Shown: positions 1 through 8,839, counted from the stretch's first letter. The stretch is 64,000 nt of DNA from Lactovum miscens (GCF_014202895.1 NZ_JACHHV010000003.1:32552-96551), one strand, 5' to 3'. Notes: generated by a model not told the origin, from the sequence alone. Translations and numbers: made by a program.

Positions 1-80
1 AGCCTCAATTTTAGCAACAGATTAAGCTGTTGTTTTTTTGTAGCGTTTAGCAAGAACCGCCGGACCTTGTACACTGACTT
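1..80 (-). pseudogene. IS30-family transposase relic (fragment a)
   Basis: Read on the minus strand, this stretch lines up base for base with the transposase relic at about 1050-1130. Both carry a run equivalent to the K-T-T-A...I-A-K-I-E segment of an IS30-type transposase C-terminal region, but here a stop interrupts the frame. The fragment is cut by the window edge, so its full extent is unknown. Too short for a firm family call on its own; the link rests on similarity to the longer relic. Confidence 0.5.
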
Positions 81-118
81 CTAATATCGTTCAGAGTGAT
101 ATTATATTATCTATACAT

Positions 119-185
119 GAGATAGAAAAAATTCGTCTGCTCACCCCCCTGAAGGGAGACCGCAAACGAAGTAGTTTTTCATCTC
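119..185. repeat. 67-nt near-perfect hairpin, terminator-like on both strands
   Basis: The ends GAGAT and ATCTC pair, followed by A/T runs, then a 9-bp stem (TTCGTCTGC with GCAAACGAA, one wobble on the minus-strand RNA) and an inner stem of C and G runs around a TGAA/TTCA loop. On the minus strand the 9-bp stem is followed by six U residues, as in an intrinsic terminator for transcription coming from the cupin gene. On the plus strand it is followed by five U after a short gap. It could also be a small structured RNA or a mobile hairpin; only the structure is certain. Confidence 0.6.
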
Positions 186-310
186 GTCATTAAAATATCA
201 AGTTTTTCGGTTCTGTTCCATAAACTTATAAGTTAGTGATTGCTAAGAGCTAATGCTCTAAAAAATTTTTAGGGTCATATCAAATGTTGTTGTATAGGCT
301 TTTCTGAACT

Positions 311-733
311 TCAATGTTCATTTGGATCATTCTTTGCATCTTCATGAGATTTATGAATTGTACCTGGAACATGATCAGGGCCAGCATATATAGTGTAGAT
401 TTTAAGTAATTTGCCACCAGTATTTTTGACATTATGCCAAGTATTAGCAGGTACAAAAATAGCATCACCATCTGAAACTTCTTTTTTAAAAGTTAGATTG
501 TCTTCAGCATCACCCATTTGACATAGACCATTTCCTTCCTCAACTCTAAGAAATTGATCAATACCCTTGTGAACTTCTAATCCTATGTCATCACCAGGCT
601 GTATTGTCATGAGTGTAACTTGAAGTTTTTCCCCAGTCCAAATTGTGGTACGATAATTTTCATTTTCTTTAGTGTAGTCCTCAATGTTGACAACAAACTG
701 TGTTTTTCCGTGATCTTTAAAATCAAAAGTCAT
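311..733 (-). CDS. Small single-domain cupin protein
   Basis: This 140-residue protein is a single cupin beta-barrel. Cupin motif 1 is seen around residues 51-70 (G-L-E-V-H-K-x-x-D-Q, then the V-E-E-G-x-G turn), and motif 2 around residues 94-104 (P-A-N-T-W-H-N-V). The histidines and the acidic residue are candidate metal ligands. The family covers isomerases, dioxygenases and sugar-binding proteins, so the substrate cannot be named. The start is supported by a strong GAGGAGG ribosome site 7-8 bases upstream. It stands alone between decayed IS30 sequence, and its promoter overlaps a likely catabolite-repression site. The C-terminus is polar and acidic. Confidence 0.8.
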   Translation of the reverse strand: MTFDFKDHGKTQFVVNIEDYTKENENYRTTIWTGEKLQVTLMTIQPGDDIGLEVHKGIDQFLRVEEGNGLCQMGDAEDNLTFKKEVSDGDAIFVPANTWHNVKNTGGKLLKIYTIYAGPDHVPGTIHKSHEDAKNDPNEH

Positions 734-791
734 TTGAAAATCCTCCTCATAATGATTAGAATGATTACAAACAAATCATCTATATTTAAGA

Positions 792-818
792 ATTATCATA
801 AAAACGCTTTCAAGTCAA
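792..818 (-). promoter_or_regulatory. Cupin promoter with candidate cre (CcpA) site
   Basis: On the minus strand TTGACT (818-813) is followed after 15 bases by GATAAT (797-792). The spacer, 812-799, reads TGAAAGCGTTTTTA, which differs from the cre consensus TGNAARCGNWWWCA at one position. A cre between -35 and -10 would give CcpA-mediated glucose repression. The 15-base spacing is shorter than ideal, so the exact -10 is uncertain. Confidence 0.5.
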
Positions 819-929
819 GCAATAAGCATTGTTTTTTCTTTTATTTTGCTTTGCAGAAACTCATAAAATTAAGTCAATCATTTGACCGAACCTGGATTAA
901 GCGATGTTAAGAAGGACTGTACAAATGTC

Positions 930-1530
930 AAATAATTAGACACTATTTTGTGTGGGTTTGCTGGGCGAATTGAAAATTCAATTTTACCGTCCATAAATAT
1001 ATGATGTGGCCTATGATACTTGAGGATTTTTCTTTGATAACGATTTATTCATCTCTCAATTTTGGCAATGGTTCTAGCCGTTGTCTTTTTGGCTCCTTTG
1101 GGGAAAAAGCGTCGGATCATACGATTATGTTTCTCATTCCTTCCACATTCAAACCTCGCAGAGGAATGGTAATAGAAACCGGATGATAAGTCATGACCAT
1201 TATCTGGAGTGATAGATTTAAACTGAGCCTCTTTTGAACTGCCAAAGGAGCGATGTTGACTAACGCTGAGGTCTTGTTAGGAATAAGATGAATCATTTCA
1301 AAGCTTTTTTTGGAGCCTGTGAGTGCAAAAGCACCATGTTGATGTCCCAATTGCTAAATTCTTCATGAAAGTTCTCTGAACGTTGGTCAAACGACCGGTC
1401 AACCTGATACCTAGGTTGTATTTTACTAAGCTATTTTAAACTATTTAAACTAATGAGGTATTCAAGGCCCAGCCAGCCTTTGTCCACCCAGTGGTAGTGT
1501 TTTAGCAAGAAAATACATAAGAGCTCTTAA
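930..1530 (-). pseudogene. Degenerate IS30-family transposase
   Basis: Reading the minus strand in shifting frames gives the order of an IS30 transposase core: R-S-F-D-Q-R then N-W-D-I-N near 1330-1410, L-x-P-N-K-T-S-A-L-V near 1240-1300, D-L-S-S-G-F-Y-Y-H-S near 1155-1185, and S-A-R-F-E-C-G-R-N-E-K-H-N-R-M-I-R-R-F-F-P-K-G near 1075-1150, ending in I-A-K-I-E-R. Several frameshifts and stops break it, and the N-terminal helix-turn-helix part is missing. The element is dead. Boundaries are approximate because I cannot identify clean terminal repeats. Confidence 0.75.
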
Positions 1531-1876
1531 AGAATGGCTTATAATGTTTTTTTATTTATGACGCACGCATTAAAAATTTCATTGAGGTTTGACATGAGTT
1601 TAGAATTATGGTCCATTGCATACATTCAATCAGCTGACTATCCGTGTAAGCGACCTCTTTACCTTTTGTGTTACATTAAGCTCTACCTCAAAATTTTTTA
1701 TCCGCTTGTTGTTCTTCCAAACTCAAGTTCTTTTTTATTTCCTCAGTTGACTAACTTAATATTACAATTTTTTAGTTACTAATTATAAGTGAATTTTATT
1801 ATTAATATTATTTGTCAAAATAGGTCAAAATTTATCTAGGCAATACAGTGAAAAGCTACAGTTCTAATTTATATTT
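1531..1876. other. Intergenic region without a recognisable gene
   Basis: This AT-rich stretch lies between the IS30 relic and rsgA. An open frame at 1534-1782 has no ribosome site and no protein-like composition. On the minus strand there are short runs that look like eroded coding sequence (E-E-Q-Q-A-D-K-K-F; G-K-E-V-A-Y-T-D-S-Q-L-I-E), but they are in broken frames and I cannot assign them. Confidence 0.5.
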
Positions 1877-1896
1877 TGTTATAATGATTCTATATG
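1877..1896 (+). promoter_or_regulatory. rsgA extended -10 promoter, probably leaderless
   Basis: TG-T-TATAAT (TG at 1877, hexamer 1880-1885) is a consensus extended -10. The rsgA ATG begins at 1894, only 8 bases after the hexamer, so transcription should start on or within two bases of the start codon. No Shine-Dalgarno sequence is present, and no good -35 is seen. Confidence 0.65.
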
Positions 1897-2739
1897 CAGA
1901 CAGGACGAATAATTCGATTATTGGGAGGCTTTTACACGGTTAACTCTGAAGGTAAAATTTTTGAAACTCGAGCACGTGGAAATTTTCGTAAAAAAAATGT
2001 GAAGCCTCTTGTAGGTGATTTTGTTGATTTTGAAAATGACTATATCCTAGCAGTTCATGACAGAAGGAACTTTCTTGTTCGCCCTGCAATTGCTAATATA
2101 GATCAGGTAGTTGTAGTTATGTCATCAGTTGAACCCAAATTTAACCGAAATTTGATGGATCGCTTTTTGGTTTTACTTGAACATCGCCACATTCATGGGA
2201 TGATTTATTTGACTAAAACAGACCTGAGCAAGCTTGATTTGTCAGATTATGAGAGTATTGGCTACGAAGTTTTTGAGCGACCAGCGGACTTACTTTATGA
2301 GTTGAAGGATAAAGTTACTGTTTTTATGGGGCAGACGGGTGTTGGAAAATCTACCTTGTTAAATAAAATTGCACCAGAGTTAAAACTTGCAACGGGTGAA
2401 ATTTCTATTGCCCTTGGCCGTGGTAAGCACACAACACGTCATGTTGAATTATATGAGGTGGCAAGTGGGAGAATTGCAGATACGCCAGGATTTTCTAGTC
2501 TTGATTATGAGGTGGATAATATTCCAGAACTAAATCGCTGCTTCATTGATATTTATGAAATAAGTGCTGCTTGCAAGTTTCGTGAATGTACTCATACACA
2601 TGAACCAAGTTGCGCAGTTAAGCTTGCTGTAGGAAATGGAGAAATTATAAAATCTCGTTTTGAAAGTTTTTTGCAATTGTCGTCAGAAATAAATAAGACT
2701 CGGGAGGTTTACCAAAAAAATGCAAAAAAACCGCAGTAA
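1894..2739 (+). CDS. rsgA: Ribosome small-subunit-dependent GTPase RsgA
   Basis: RsgA is a late 30S-subunit assembly GTPase that checks the decoding centre. The protein has 281 residues: an OB-fold (about 1-65), a circularly permuted GTPase domain with the P-loop G-Q-T-G-V-G-K-S-T at about 146-154 and D-T-P-G-F-S at about 200, and a C-terminal zinc knuckle with C-K-F-R-E-C-T-H and a further Cys. It is the first gene of a tight cluster running to yhaM; the next reading frame overlaps its end by 20 bases. The ATG has no ribosome site and lies directly after a -10 box, suggesting a leaderless transcript. Confidence 0.95.
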   Translation: MQTGRIIRLLGGFYTVNSEGKIFETRARGNFRKKNVKPLVGDFVDFENDYILAVHDRRNFLVRPAIANIDQVVVVMSSVEPKFNRNLMDRFLVLLEHRHIHGMIYLTKTDLSKLDLSDYESIGYEVFERPADLLYELKDKVTVFMGQTGVGKSTLLNKIAPELKLATGEISIALGRGKHTTRHVELYEVASGRIADTPGFSSLDYEVDNIPELNRCFIDIYEISAACKFRECTHTHEPSCAVKLAVGNGEIIKSRFESFLQLSSEINKTREVYQKNAKKPQ

Positions 2740-3001
2740 ATTAGTTGTGATTCACTCAGTATCAATTTTTATCTTACTTTTACTTTGGTTCCTATTGATT
2801 TTTCTTAAAGGAACTATTGGGAAGTGGGAAAATCCACTCTTCATTTTGCTTATTGTTTTGACTTTTGTAGTAGTGGTTTTCTTATCTCTCTTGATGATGA
2901 GGGAGATTGCAGGGCCAACAAAATCTGATGAAGCAAAGAAAATGAAGAAAGTTATTGAAAAAGAGGAAGTTGTAGAAAGCATGGTGGATGAAAATGACTG
3001 A
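2720..3001 (+). CDS. Small two-helix membrane protein of unknown function
   Basis: The 93-residue product has two hydrophobic helices (about 9-28 and 41-61), a short polar loop between them, and a charged, Lys/Glu-rich C-terminal tail of about 30 residues. I do not recognise the family. The ATG lies inside the 3' end of rsgA, preceded by CGGGAGGTTTACC about 8 bases upstream, a good ribosome site. Its end overlaps the rpe start. Position between rsgA and rpe implies co-transcription with both. In streptococci this interval is usually empty, so this looks like a lineage-specific addition. Confidence 0.7.
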   Translation: MQKNRSKLVVIHSVSIFILLLLWFLLIFLKGTIGKWENPLFILLIVLTFVVVVFLSLLMMREIAGPTKSDEAKKMKKVIEKEEVVESMVDEND

Positions 3002-3647
3002 TTATTATATTGCTCCCTCGATTCTCTCAGGTAATTTCGGAAAATTTACTGAAGAAGCTATACGCCTTGAAGCGGCTGGCGCTGACTGGCTACATATAGA
3101 TATTATGGACGGGCATTTTGTCGACAATTTGACCTTTGGAGCTGGGGTTGTTGGGGCCATGCGCCCATATAGTAAGCTTTTCTTTGACTGCCACTTGATG
3201 GTTGAAAATCCAGAAAATTATGTTACTGCATTTGCTGAGGCAGGTGCGGACTCTATGTCAATCCATGTTGAAGCAACCTCACATATTCATGGTGCATTAC
3301 AAAAAATTAGGGCAGCGGGGATGAAAGCTAGCGTGGTGATAAATCCAGGCACACCTGTTTCTGCAATTGAGCCAGTTTTGACTTTAGTTGATATGGTTCT
3401 TGTTATGACAGTAAATCCTGGCTTTGGTGGGCAATCATTTCTTACTGAATGCTTGGAAAAAGTTTCTGATCTAGCTATGTTTCGTAAGCTTAGAAATTTA
3501 AATTTTGATATAGAAGTAGACGGGGGAATTACCGATGAGACAATTGCTTTGGCTAAACAAGCCGGAGCTAACGCTTTTGTAGCAGGTTCCTTTACTTTCA
3601 GTGGAGAACCAGCCGAGCAAATTAGGAAATTGAAGGCACAGTTATAA
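2994..3647 (+). CDS. rpe: Ribulose-phosphate 3-epimerase
   Basis: Rpe interconverts ribulose 5-phosphate and xylulose 5-phosphate in the pentose phosphate pathway. The 217-residue TIM barrel shows the family landmarks: I-A-P-S-I-L-S at the N-terminus, H-I-D-I-M-D-G-H-F-V-D-N near residue 35, D-C-H-L-M-V near 68, M-T-V-N-P-G-F-G-G-Q near 140, and E-V-D-G-G-I near 175. I place the start at 2994 because the protein then begins just before the conserved I-A-P-S-I-L and GGTGG lies 8 bases upstream; an in-frame ATG at 2988 is an alternative. The stop overlaps the rmuC start codon by one base. Confidence 0.93.
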   Translation: MTDYYIAPSILSGNFGKFTEEAIRLEAAGADWLHIDIMDGHFVDNLTFGAGVVGAMRPYSKLFFDCHLMVENPENYVTAFAEAGADSMSIHVEATSHIHGALQKIRAAGMKASVVINPGTPVSAIEPVLTLVDMVLVMTVNPGFGGQSFLTECLEKVSDLAMFRKLRNLNFDIEVDGGITDETIALAKQAGANAFVAGSFTFSGEPAEQIRKLKAQL

Positions 3648-4876
3648 TGTCAACAACCTTAGAAATATTATTGGTATTTGGAGTCCTGATTGCTATAATT
3701 TTGGAAATTACAAATTTTTTCAAAAAAATACCACAGGACGAGAGAATGGTGGGTAAAATTGAAAATCTTTCTGGTAATTTATCTGAAATTCGACAAGATC
3801 TTCGTCAAGAATTAGGACAAAGCCGGCAAGAAATCAATAGCGCTCTAAACCAAGTTATAGATATCACCAGTCAAAACATGCTTGAATTTGCTGAAAATAA
3901 TAATAAAAAATTGGCTGAGCTAACGGAGCAAATCAATAGTAAGTTTGATAGACAATTCAAAGACTTGCAGGAGTCAAATGAAAGAAAGCTTGAACAAATT
4001 CAAAAATCTGTTGATGAGAAATTACAAGAAACGCTTCAAAAATCAATTTCTCAGAGCTTTGAGCAAGTTCAAGTTCAACTCAAGTCAGTAGAACAAGGCT
4101 TAGGCCAAATGCGTAATTTGGCGAGTGATGTGGGTTCTCTTTCAAAGGTTATGTCAGGTATCAAAACGCGAGGTATCATTGGTGAACTTCAGTTAAACCA
4201 AATTTTGGAAGATATTATGCCACGCTCTCAATACCGTGAGCAGGAAAATATTCAAGGAGCAAATAAAGTTGACTTCGTTGTTGTTCTTCCAGGAAAGATG
4301 GATAATGCTGAAGTTCTCTTGCCAATCGACTCGAAATTCCCATTGGAGGATTATCAGCGATTAATTGATGCTCAGGAAACCAATGATCAGATCCAGGTTG
4401 ATCAATTTCGTAAAGAACTTTTGAAACGGATACGAGAATTTGCGAAAGACATTTCCGGTAAATATATTCTTCCACCTAAGACGACTGACTTTGCAATTAT
4501 GTTTCTTCCAACCGAAGGTCTTTTCATGGAAATTGTTAATGCTGAACATGGTAGTTTTATTGACCAGATTCGTCGTGATTTTAAAGTAAATATAACTGGT
4601 CCAACTACAATGACAGCCGTACTTAACTCACTTCAAATGGGCTTTAAAACTTTACAGATTGAGAAAAAGTCAACCGAAGTCTTTAATCTCTTGACTAATG
4701 TAAAAACGGAATTTAGTAAATATGGAGGAGCTTTAGAAGCAATTCAGAAGGATCTTCAAAAATCAAATAAAGACATTGACCATTTGATTAACACTAGAAC
4801 GAATATGATGAATCGTCAACTAAATAAACTGGATGCTTTAGATAGCAGTGAAGAGTTGAATATAGAGGAAGGATAA
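3647..4876 (+). CDS. rmuC: DNA recombination protein RmuC family
   Basis: The 409-residue protein has one N-terminal membrane helix (about 5-24), a long coiled coil rich in Gln, Glu and Lys (about 40-160), and the RmuC domain (about 175-390) with V-D-F-V-V-V-L-P and P-I-D-S-K-F-P-L-E. RmuC proteins resemble restriction-type nucleases and limit rearrangements at inverted repeats; the biochemical activity is poorly known. Translation is coupled to rpe through a TAATG overlap, and yhaM follows after 3 bases. In streptococci a thiamine pyrophosphokinase gene normally sits between rpe and rmuC; it is absent here. Confidence 0.9.
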   Translation: MSTTLEILLVFGVLIAIILEITNFFKKIPQDERMVGKIENLSGNLSEIRQDLRQELGQSRQEINSALNQVIDITSQNMLEFAENNNKKLAELTEQINSKFDRQFKDLQESNERKLEQIQKSVDEKLQETLQKSISQSFEQVQVQLKSVEQGLGQMRNLASDVGSLSKVMSGIKTRGIIGELQLNQILEDIMPRSQYREQENIQGANKVDFVVVLPGKMDNAEVLLPIDSKFPLEDYQRLIDAQETNDQIQVDQFRKELLKRIREFAKDISGKYILPPKTTDFAIMFLPTEGLFMEIVNAEHGSFIDQIRRDFKVNITGPTTMTAVLNSLQMGFKTLQIEKKSTEVFNLLTNVKTEFSKYGGALEAIQKDLQKSNKDIDHLINTRTNMMNRQLNKLDALDSSEELNIEEG

Positions 4877-4879
4877 AAT

Positions 4880-5827
4880 ATGACACTTATCAAAGATATG
4901 CAAGTAAATCAAAATTTTGAAGGTTTCTACCTAATAAAATCAGTTGAGTTAAAACAAACACGTGCTGGTAAAGACTATTTACAAATGGTTTTTCAAGATC
5001 ATACGGGTACCATTGGGGGGAATCTTTGGGATGCGCAAGACCATAACGTTCAAATTTTTACAGCTGGGAAGGTTGTGCATGTGACGGGAAAACGTGAAAT
5101 GTACAATAACATGCCACAAGTTAATCAGATTCAACTTCGTTTGCCAGAAAAGGGAGAGCCTTCTCTTCCTTTGGATTTTCGTGAGAAGTCACCTGTTAAA
5201 GAGTCAGATCTTCGTGAGTATGTGACGTCAATGGTCTTTCGCATCGAAAATGCAACTTGGAACCGGATTGTACGATCTCTTTTGAAGAAGTTTGATAAAG
5301 AATTTTTTGAGTTCCCAGCAGCTAAGTCAAATCATCACGCTTTTGAAGGTGGCCTTGCCTTTCATGAAACTACCATGTTACGTCTGGCGGAGAAAATTTG
5401 TGATGTTTACCCACAACTTAATAGTTCACTTATGTTTGCCGGGATTCTTTTGCATGACTTGGCAAAGTGTGTCGAATTCACAGGTTTTGAAAATACGGCT
5501 TACACTTTAAAAGGCAATTTGATAGGTCACATAGTTTTAATTGATGAGGAAATTTCTAAAGCTGTCCAAGAATTAAATATTGATGAAGACTCCGAAGATG
5601 TTTTGGTGCTTCGCCACGTGGTACTAAGCCATCATGGACAACTTGATTATGGCTCACCTGTTCGCCCACAGATTCTGGAAGCAGAAATGATACATCAAAT
5701 TGACAATATGGATGCGACAATGATGATGATGAGCACAGCTTTGACAACCATCACTCCAGGACAACAGACTGCCAGAATCTGGCCGTTGGACAATCGCAAT
5801 TTCTACAAACCAAGTTTCACGAAATAA
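4880..5827 (+). CDS. yhaM: 3'-5' exoribonuclease YhaM
   Basis: This 315-residue protein pairs an OB-fold nucleic-acid-binding domain (about 10-95) with an HD phosphohydrolase-type domain (about 130-290). The metal-binding His-Asp pair is in L-L-H-D-L-A-K near residue 193, with further conserved H-H-A-F-E-G-G-L and S-H-H-G-Q motifs. YhaM acts in 3'-end trimming of mRNA and has been linked to DNA replication (Cbf1 in older literature). It is the last gene of the rsgA cluster, with an AGAGGAAGG ribosome site inside the end of rmuC. No convincing terminator is seen before the proB promoter. Confidence 0.93.
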   Translation: MTLIKDMQVNQNFEGFYLIKSVELKQTRAGKDYLQMVFQDHTGTIGGNLWDAQDHNVQIFTAGKVVHVTGKREMYNNMPQVNQIQLRLPEKGEPSLPLDFREKSPVKESDLREYVTSMVFRIENATWNRIVRSLLKKFDKEFFEFPAAKSNHHAFEGGLAFHETTMLRLAEKICDVYPQLNSSLMFAGILLHDLAKCVEFTGFENTAYTLKGNLIGHIVLIDEEISKAVQELNIDEDSEDVLVLRHVVLSHHGQLDYGSPVRPQILEAEMIHQIDNMDATMMMMSTALTTITPGQQTARIWPLDNRNFYKPSFTK

Positions 5828-5859
5828 ATCAAAAAAAACTGCTTGAATGTTTTTTTTCG

Positions 5860-5874
5860 TATAATATAGGCATG
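5860..5874 (+). promoter_or_regulatory. proB -10 box adjacent to start codon (leaderless)
   Basis: TATAAT at 5860-5865 is followed by six bases and then the proB ATG at 5872. This geometry places the transcription start on the start codon itself. No ribosome site lies upstream. A TTGAAT at 5843-5848 is too close (11 bases) to be a standard -35. Confidence 0.55.
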
Positions 5875-6651
5875 CGTAATTTAAAAGAGGTTGAGACTAT
5901 AGTGGTCAAAGTTGGAACATCAACACTGACTTATGAAAATGGTCGTTTAAATTTAAGAAGAATTGAAATACTCGTAAGGGTATTATCTGATTTACAAAAT
6001 GCAGGCAAACATGTTATTTTGGTTAGCTCAGGTGCAATTGGTGTGGGGTGGCAAGTCATGGGTTTAGATCATCGTCCAAATACTGTACCTGAAAAGCAGG
6101 CAGCAGCTGCAATAGGGCAACCACAATTAATGAGTATTTATGAGAATTTTTTTCGAAAATATAACCAAAAGAATGCTCAGATTCTATTAACTCACATGGT
6201 GATAGACGATCCACAAATGCATGAGAATGCAATTAACACACTCAGTGCACTATTAGATTATAAAGTTATTCCAATCGTGAATGAAAATGATACGGTTGTG
6301 ACCGACGAAATTCGTGTGGGGGATAATGATACCTTATCAGCATATATTGCTCAGATGGTTAAAGCTGATCTTTTGATTCTCTTAACTGATATTGACGGCT
6401 TCTATAATTCGAACCCAAGTTGTAATCCGGATGCCAAATTTATTTCTGAAGTTATGAAAATTACCAAAGAAATTGAAAGTATGGCTGGAGACTCTGCTTC
6501 AGATCTTGGAACCGGCGGTATGCGGACAAAGTTAATTGCTGCAAAAATTGCTCATAGTGTTGGAACTAAAACAATTATTATGAATGGTGAAAGCCCTGAA
6601 AATATATATCGTGTTTTAGAGGGGGATATAATTGGAACTTACTTTGACTAA
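5872..6651 (+). CDS. proB: Glutamate 5-kinase
   Basis: ProB phosphorylates glutamate, the first step of proline synthesis, and is the usual target of proline feedback inhibition. The 259-residue product is a single amino-acid-kinase domain: V-K-V-G-T-S near residue 12, S-S-G-A-I-G-V-G near 52, N-E-N-D-T-V near 139, and G-T-G-G-M-R-T-K-L near 217. The C-terminal PUA domain found in enterobacterial ProB is absent, as in many Firmicutes. The end overlaps proA by 20 bases, so both are made from one mRNA. The start appears leaderless. Confidence 0.95.
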   Translation: MRNLKEVETIVVKVGTSTLTYENGRLNLRRIEILVRVLSDLQNAGKHVILVSSGAIGVGWQVMGLDHRPNTVPEKQAAAAIGQPQLMSIYENFFRKYNQKNAQILLTHMVIDDPQMHENAINTLSALLDYKVIPIVNENDTVVTDEIRVGDNDTLSAYIAQMVKADLLILLTDIDGFYNSNPSCNPDAKFISEVMKITKEIESMAGDSASDLGTGGMRTKLIAAKIAHSVGTKTIIMNGESPENIYRVLEGDIIGTYFD

Positions 6652-7864
6652 CTTAGAAGAGCAAGCGGCACGTGTGAAGAAGGCACAAGTTTTTCTTTCA
6701 CAAGCTGGAATTTTCCAAAGAAATAAAGCCTTATTAGCAATCGCAGATAAATTGGAAGCTAATATTGATTTTATTTTGGCAGCTAATGCGGAAGACTTAG
6801 CTAGCTCAACTAAATCAAATATGCAAGATCGTTTACGTTTGACAGAAGAAGGGATAAAAGGAATCGCGGAAGCTACTCGACAAGTTGCGGAACTTCCAGA
6901 TCCCATTGGGGAAATTGTAAAAGGTTGGCAACGTCCGAATGGACTGATCATAACTCAGAAAAGAGTTCCTATTGGAACTATTGGAATCATTTATGAAGCT
7001 CGCCCTAATGTAACAATTGACGCAGCCATTCTTTGTTTGAAATCCGGAAATTCCGTTCTCCTGAGAGGTGGTTCAGATGCAATTCATTCAAATCTTGCTC
7101 TCTGTGCTATCATGCAAGTGGCCATTGAATCTGTTGGTCTTCCAAAATATTCAGTAGATGTAGTGATTGATACATCTCGTGAGACAGAAATAGAGATGAT
7201 GCAGCTGAACGATTATATTGATCTGCTTATCCCGCGTGGAGGGGCTAGTCTAATCAAATCGGTAGTTCAAAATGCTACGATTCCTGTGATTGAGACAGGA
7301 TCAGGTGTTTGTCATGTTTACGTAGATGCTTCTGCTGATTTGGACATGGCTTTTAACATATTGCTCAATGCCAAATGTCAACGCCCTTCCGTTTGCAATT
7401 CTTGCGAGACATTAGTTGTGCATAAATCAGTAGCAGAGGAATTTCTCCCAAGATTGCTTGACCAGGGGATTGAGCTTCGTGGTGATGAGGGAACTCAGGC
7501 CATTATTCATTGTATTCCAGCCACGGAGGAGGATTTTTTGACAGAATATAATGATTTGATTCTAAACATCAAACTTGTTGATGACTTGGATGAAGCCATT
7601 GTCCATATTAACCATTTTGGCACACATCACTCAGAAGCTATTATTACCGCTGATTACGCCAATTCGCAGAAATTCTTGGCCCAGGTTGACTCGGCAGCTG
7701 TTTATGTAAATGCCTCAACTCGTTTTACCGATGGATTTGAATTTGGCTTTGGCGCAGAGATTGGTATTTCTACTCAGAAACTTCATGCACGTGGACCAAT
7801 GGGGCTTGAAGCTTTGACGACCACTAAATACCAGATCTTAGGATCTGGTCAGATTCGCCATTAA
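6632..7864 (+). CDS. proA: Glutamate-5-semialdehyde dehydrogenase (gamma-glutamyl phosphate reductase)
   Basis: ProA reduces glutamyl phosphate with NADPH to glutamate semialdehyde, the second step toward proline. The 410-residue aldehyde-dehydrogenase fold includes G-I-I-Y-E-A-R-P-N-V near residue 115, the P-R-G-G motif near 205, and the catalytic cysteine region P-S-V-C-N-S-C-E-T near 250. The start codon is TTG at 6632, supported by a GAGGGGGAT ribosome site at about 6618-6627 located inside proB. No proC lies nearby, so the last step of the pathway is encoded elsewhere. Confidence 0.95.
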   Translation: MELTLTNLEEQAARVKKAQVFLSQAGIFQRNKALLAIADKLEANIDFILAANAEDLASSTKSNMQDRLRLTEEGIKGIAEATRQVAELPDPIGEIVKGWQRPNGLIITQKRVPIGTIGIIYEARPNVTIDAAILCLKSGNSVLLRGGSDAIHSNLALCAIMQVAIESVGLPKYSVDVVIDTSRETEIEMMQLNDYIDLLIPRGGASLIKSVVQNATIPVIETGSGVCHVYVDASADLDMAFNILLNAKCQRPSVCNSCETLVVHKSVAEEFLPRLLDQGIELRGDEGTQAIIHCIPATEEDFLTEYNDLILNIKLVDDLDEAIVHINHFGTHHSEAIITADYANSQKFLAQVDSAAVYVNASTRFTDGFEFGFGAEIGISTQKLHARGPMGLEALTTTKYQILGSGQIRH

Positions 7865-7956
7865 GTGCTTACAGCTATTAAAAAAGGATATCAATGGCTG
7901 AAACTGTTTAATTGTATTGTAATGTAATTTATAAAAAAATTTAAGGAGTTATTTTA

Positions 7957-8832
7957 TTGAAAAATCAACTTAAAAATGACCAAGTCGAAGTTATCTTTGA
8001 TACATTCGGAGCAGAAATGCAGTCAATCAAAAAGGATGGAATCGAATATCTTTGGCAAGGCGATAAGGCTTTTTGGGCACGTCATTCACCCGTTCTTTTT
8101 CCTATCGTGGGTAAATTGAAAAATGGGGAATACCATATTGGAGAAGACGAGACCAATTATAAAATGGGTGGGCATGGGTTTGCACGTGACAATGATTTTG
8201 AATTAATTCACGAGGATCAGAATGATCTTGTGTTTGAATTAACTTCAAATGAAGATACAAAAAATATATATCCATACGACTTTAACTTCAAAATCTCTTA
8301 TCACCTTGTGGACAATAAGATACGTGTTCGCTACGTAGTTGAAAATAATGATGAAAAAACAATGTATTTTGGCATTGGCGCACACCCAGCATTTAATGTT
8401 CCTTTTGAAAAAGGTGATTTTGAAGACTATACACTCACTATTTTTCCGCTTGAAAAACGTACTTTCATTCCGCTTAACCCACCCACAGGGATGATTGATT
8501 TAGATGCCCGTGAAGAAGTTCATGTCCATAAACTTCCACTTACACGTGACTTATTCAACAGAGATGCTTTAGTTTATACTTCAAGTCCTAAAATGGAAGT
8601 AACTTTGACTAACAATTTGGATGATCACTCAGTTAAAGTGAATTGGGAAGAAATGCCTTTCTTTGGGCTTTGGAGTCCATACCCAGCCGAGGCACCATTT
8701 GTCTGTATTGAGCCATGGTGTGGTATCACGGACGACGATAACACAGATGGAGATATTACAAATAAATTTGGAATTAACTCACTCGAACCAGCTGAGACAT
8801 TTCGTTGTGAATACATTATTGAAATCAATTAA
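7957..8832 (+). CDS. Aldose 1-epimerase family protein (LacX-like)
   Basis: This 291-residue beta-sandwich protein belongs to the galactose mutarotase superfamily. The likely catalytic His is in G-A-H-P-A-F-N near residue 148, and the catalytic Glu in C-I-E-P-W-C-G near 250; R-H-S-P-V-L-F-P near 45 is also typical. The closest named type is LacX, a protein of uncertain substrate found with lactococcal sugar genes. Translation probably starts at TTG 7957, since AAGGAG lies 9 bases upstream and the next ATG would remove the first beta strand. No sugar transport genes are adjacent, so its sugar is not indicated. Confidence 0.85.
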   Translation: MKNQLKNDQVEVIFDTFGAEMQSIKKDGIEYLWQGDKAFWARHSPVLFPIVGKLKNGEYHIGEDETNYKMGGHGFARDNDFELIHEDQNDLVFELTSNEDTKNIYPYDFNFKISYHLVDNKIRVRYVVENNDEKTMYFGIGAHPAFNVPFEKGDFEDYTLTIFPLEKRTFIPLNPPTGMIDLDAREEVHVHKLPLTRDLFNRDALVYTSSPKMEVTLTNNLDDHSVKVNWEEMPFFGLWSPYPAEAPFVCIEPWCGITDDDNTDGDITNKFGINSLEPAETFRCEYIIEIN

Positions 8833-8839
8833 AAAGTCA

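Noticed and set aside
209..228. GGTTCTGTT sequence resembling an IS6/ISS1 inverted repeat
   Set aside because: Only about 12 of 18 bases match from memory and no partner repeat or transposase is nearby.
620..910. Plus-strand open frame of 96 codons
   Set aside because: It overlaps the cupin gene and its promoter on the other strand, has no ribosome site and a low-complexity composition.
1534..1782. Plus-strand open frame of 82 codons before rsgA
   Set aside because: No ribosome site and no protein-like pattern; lies in decayed sequence.
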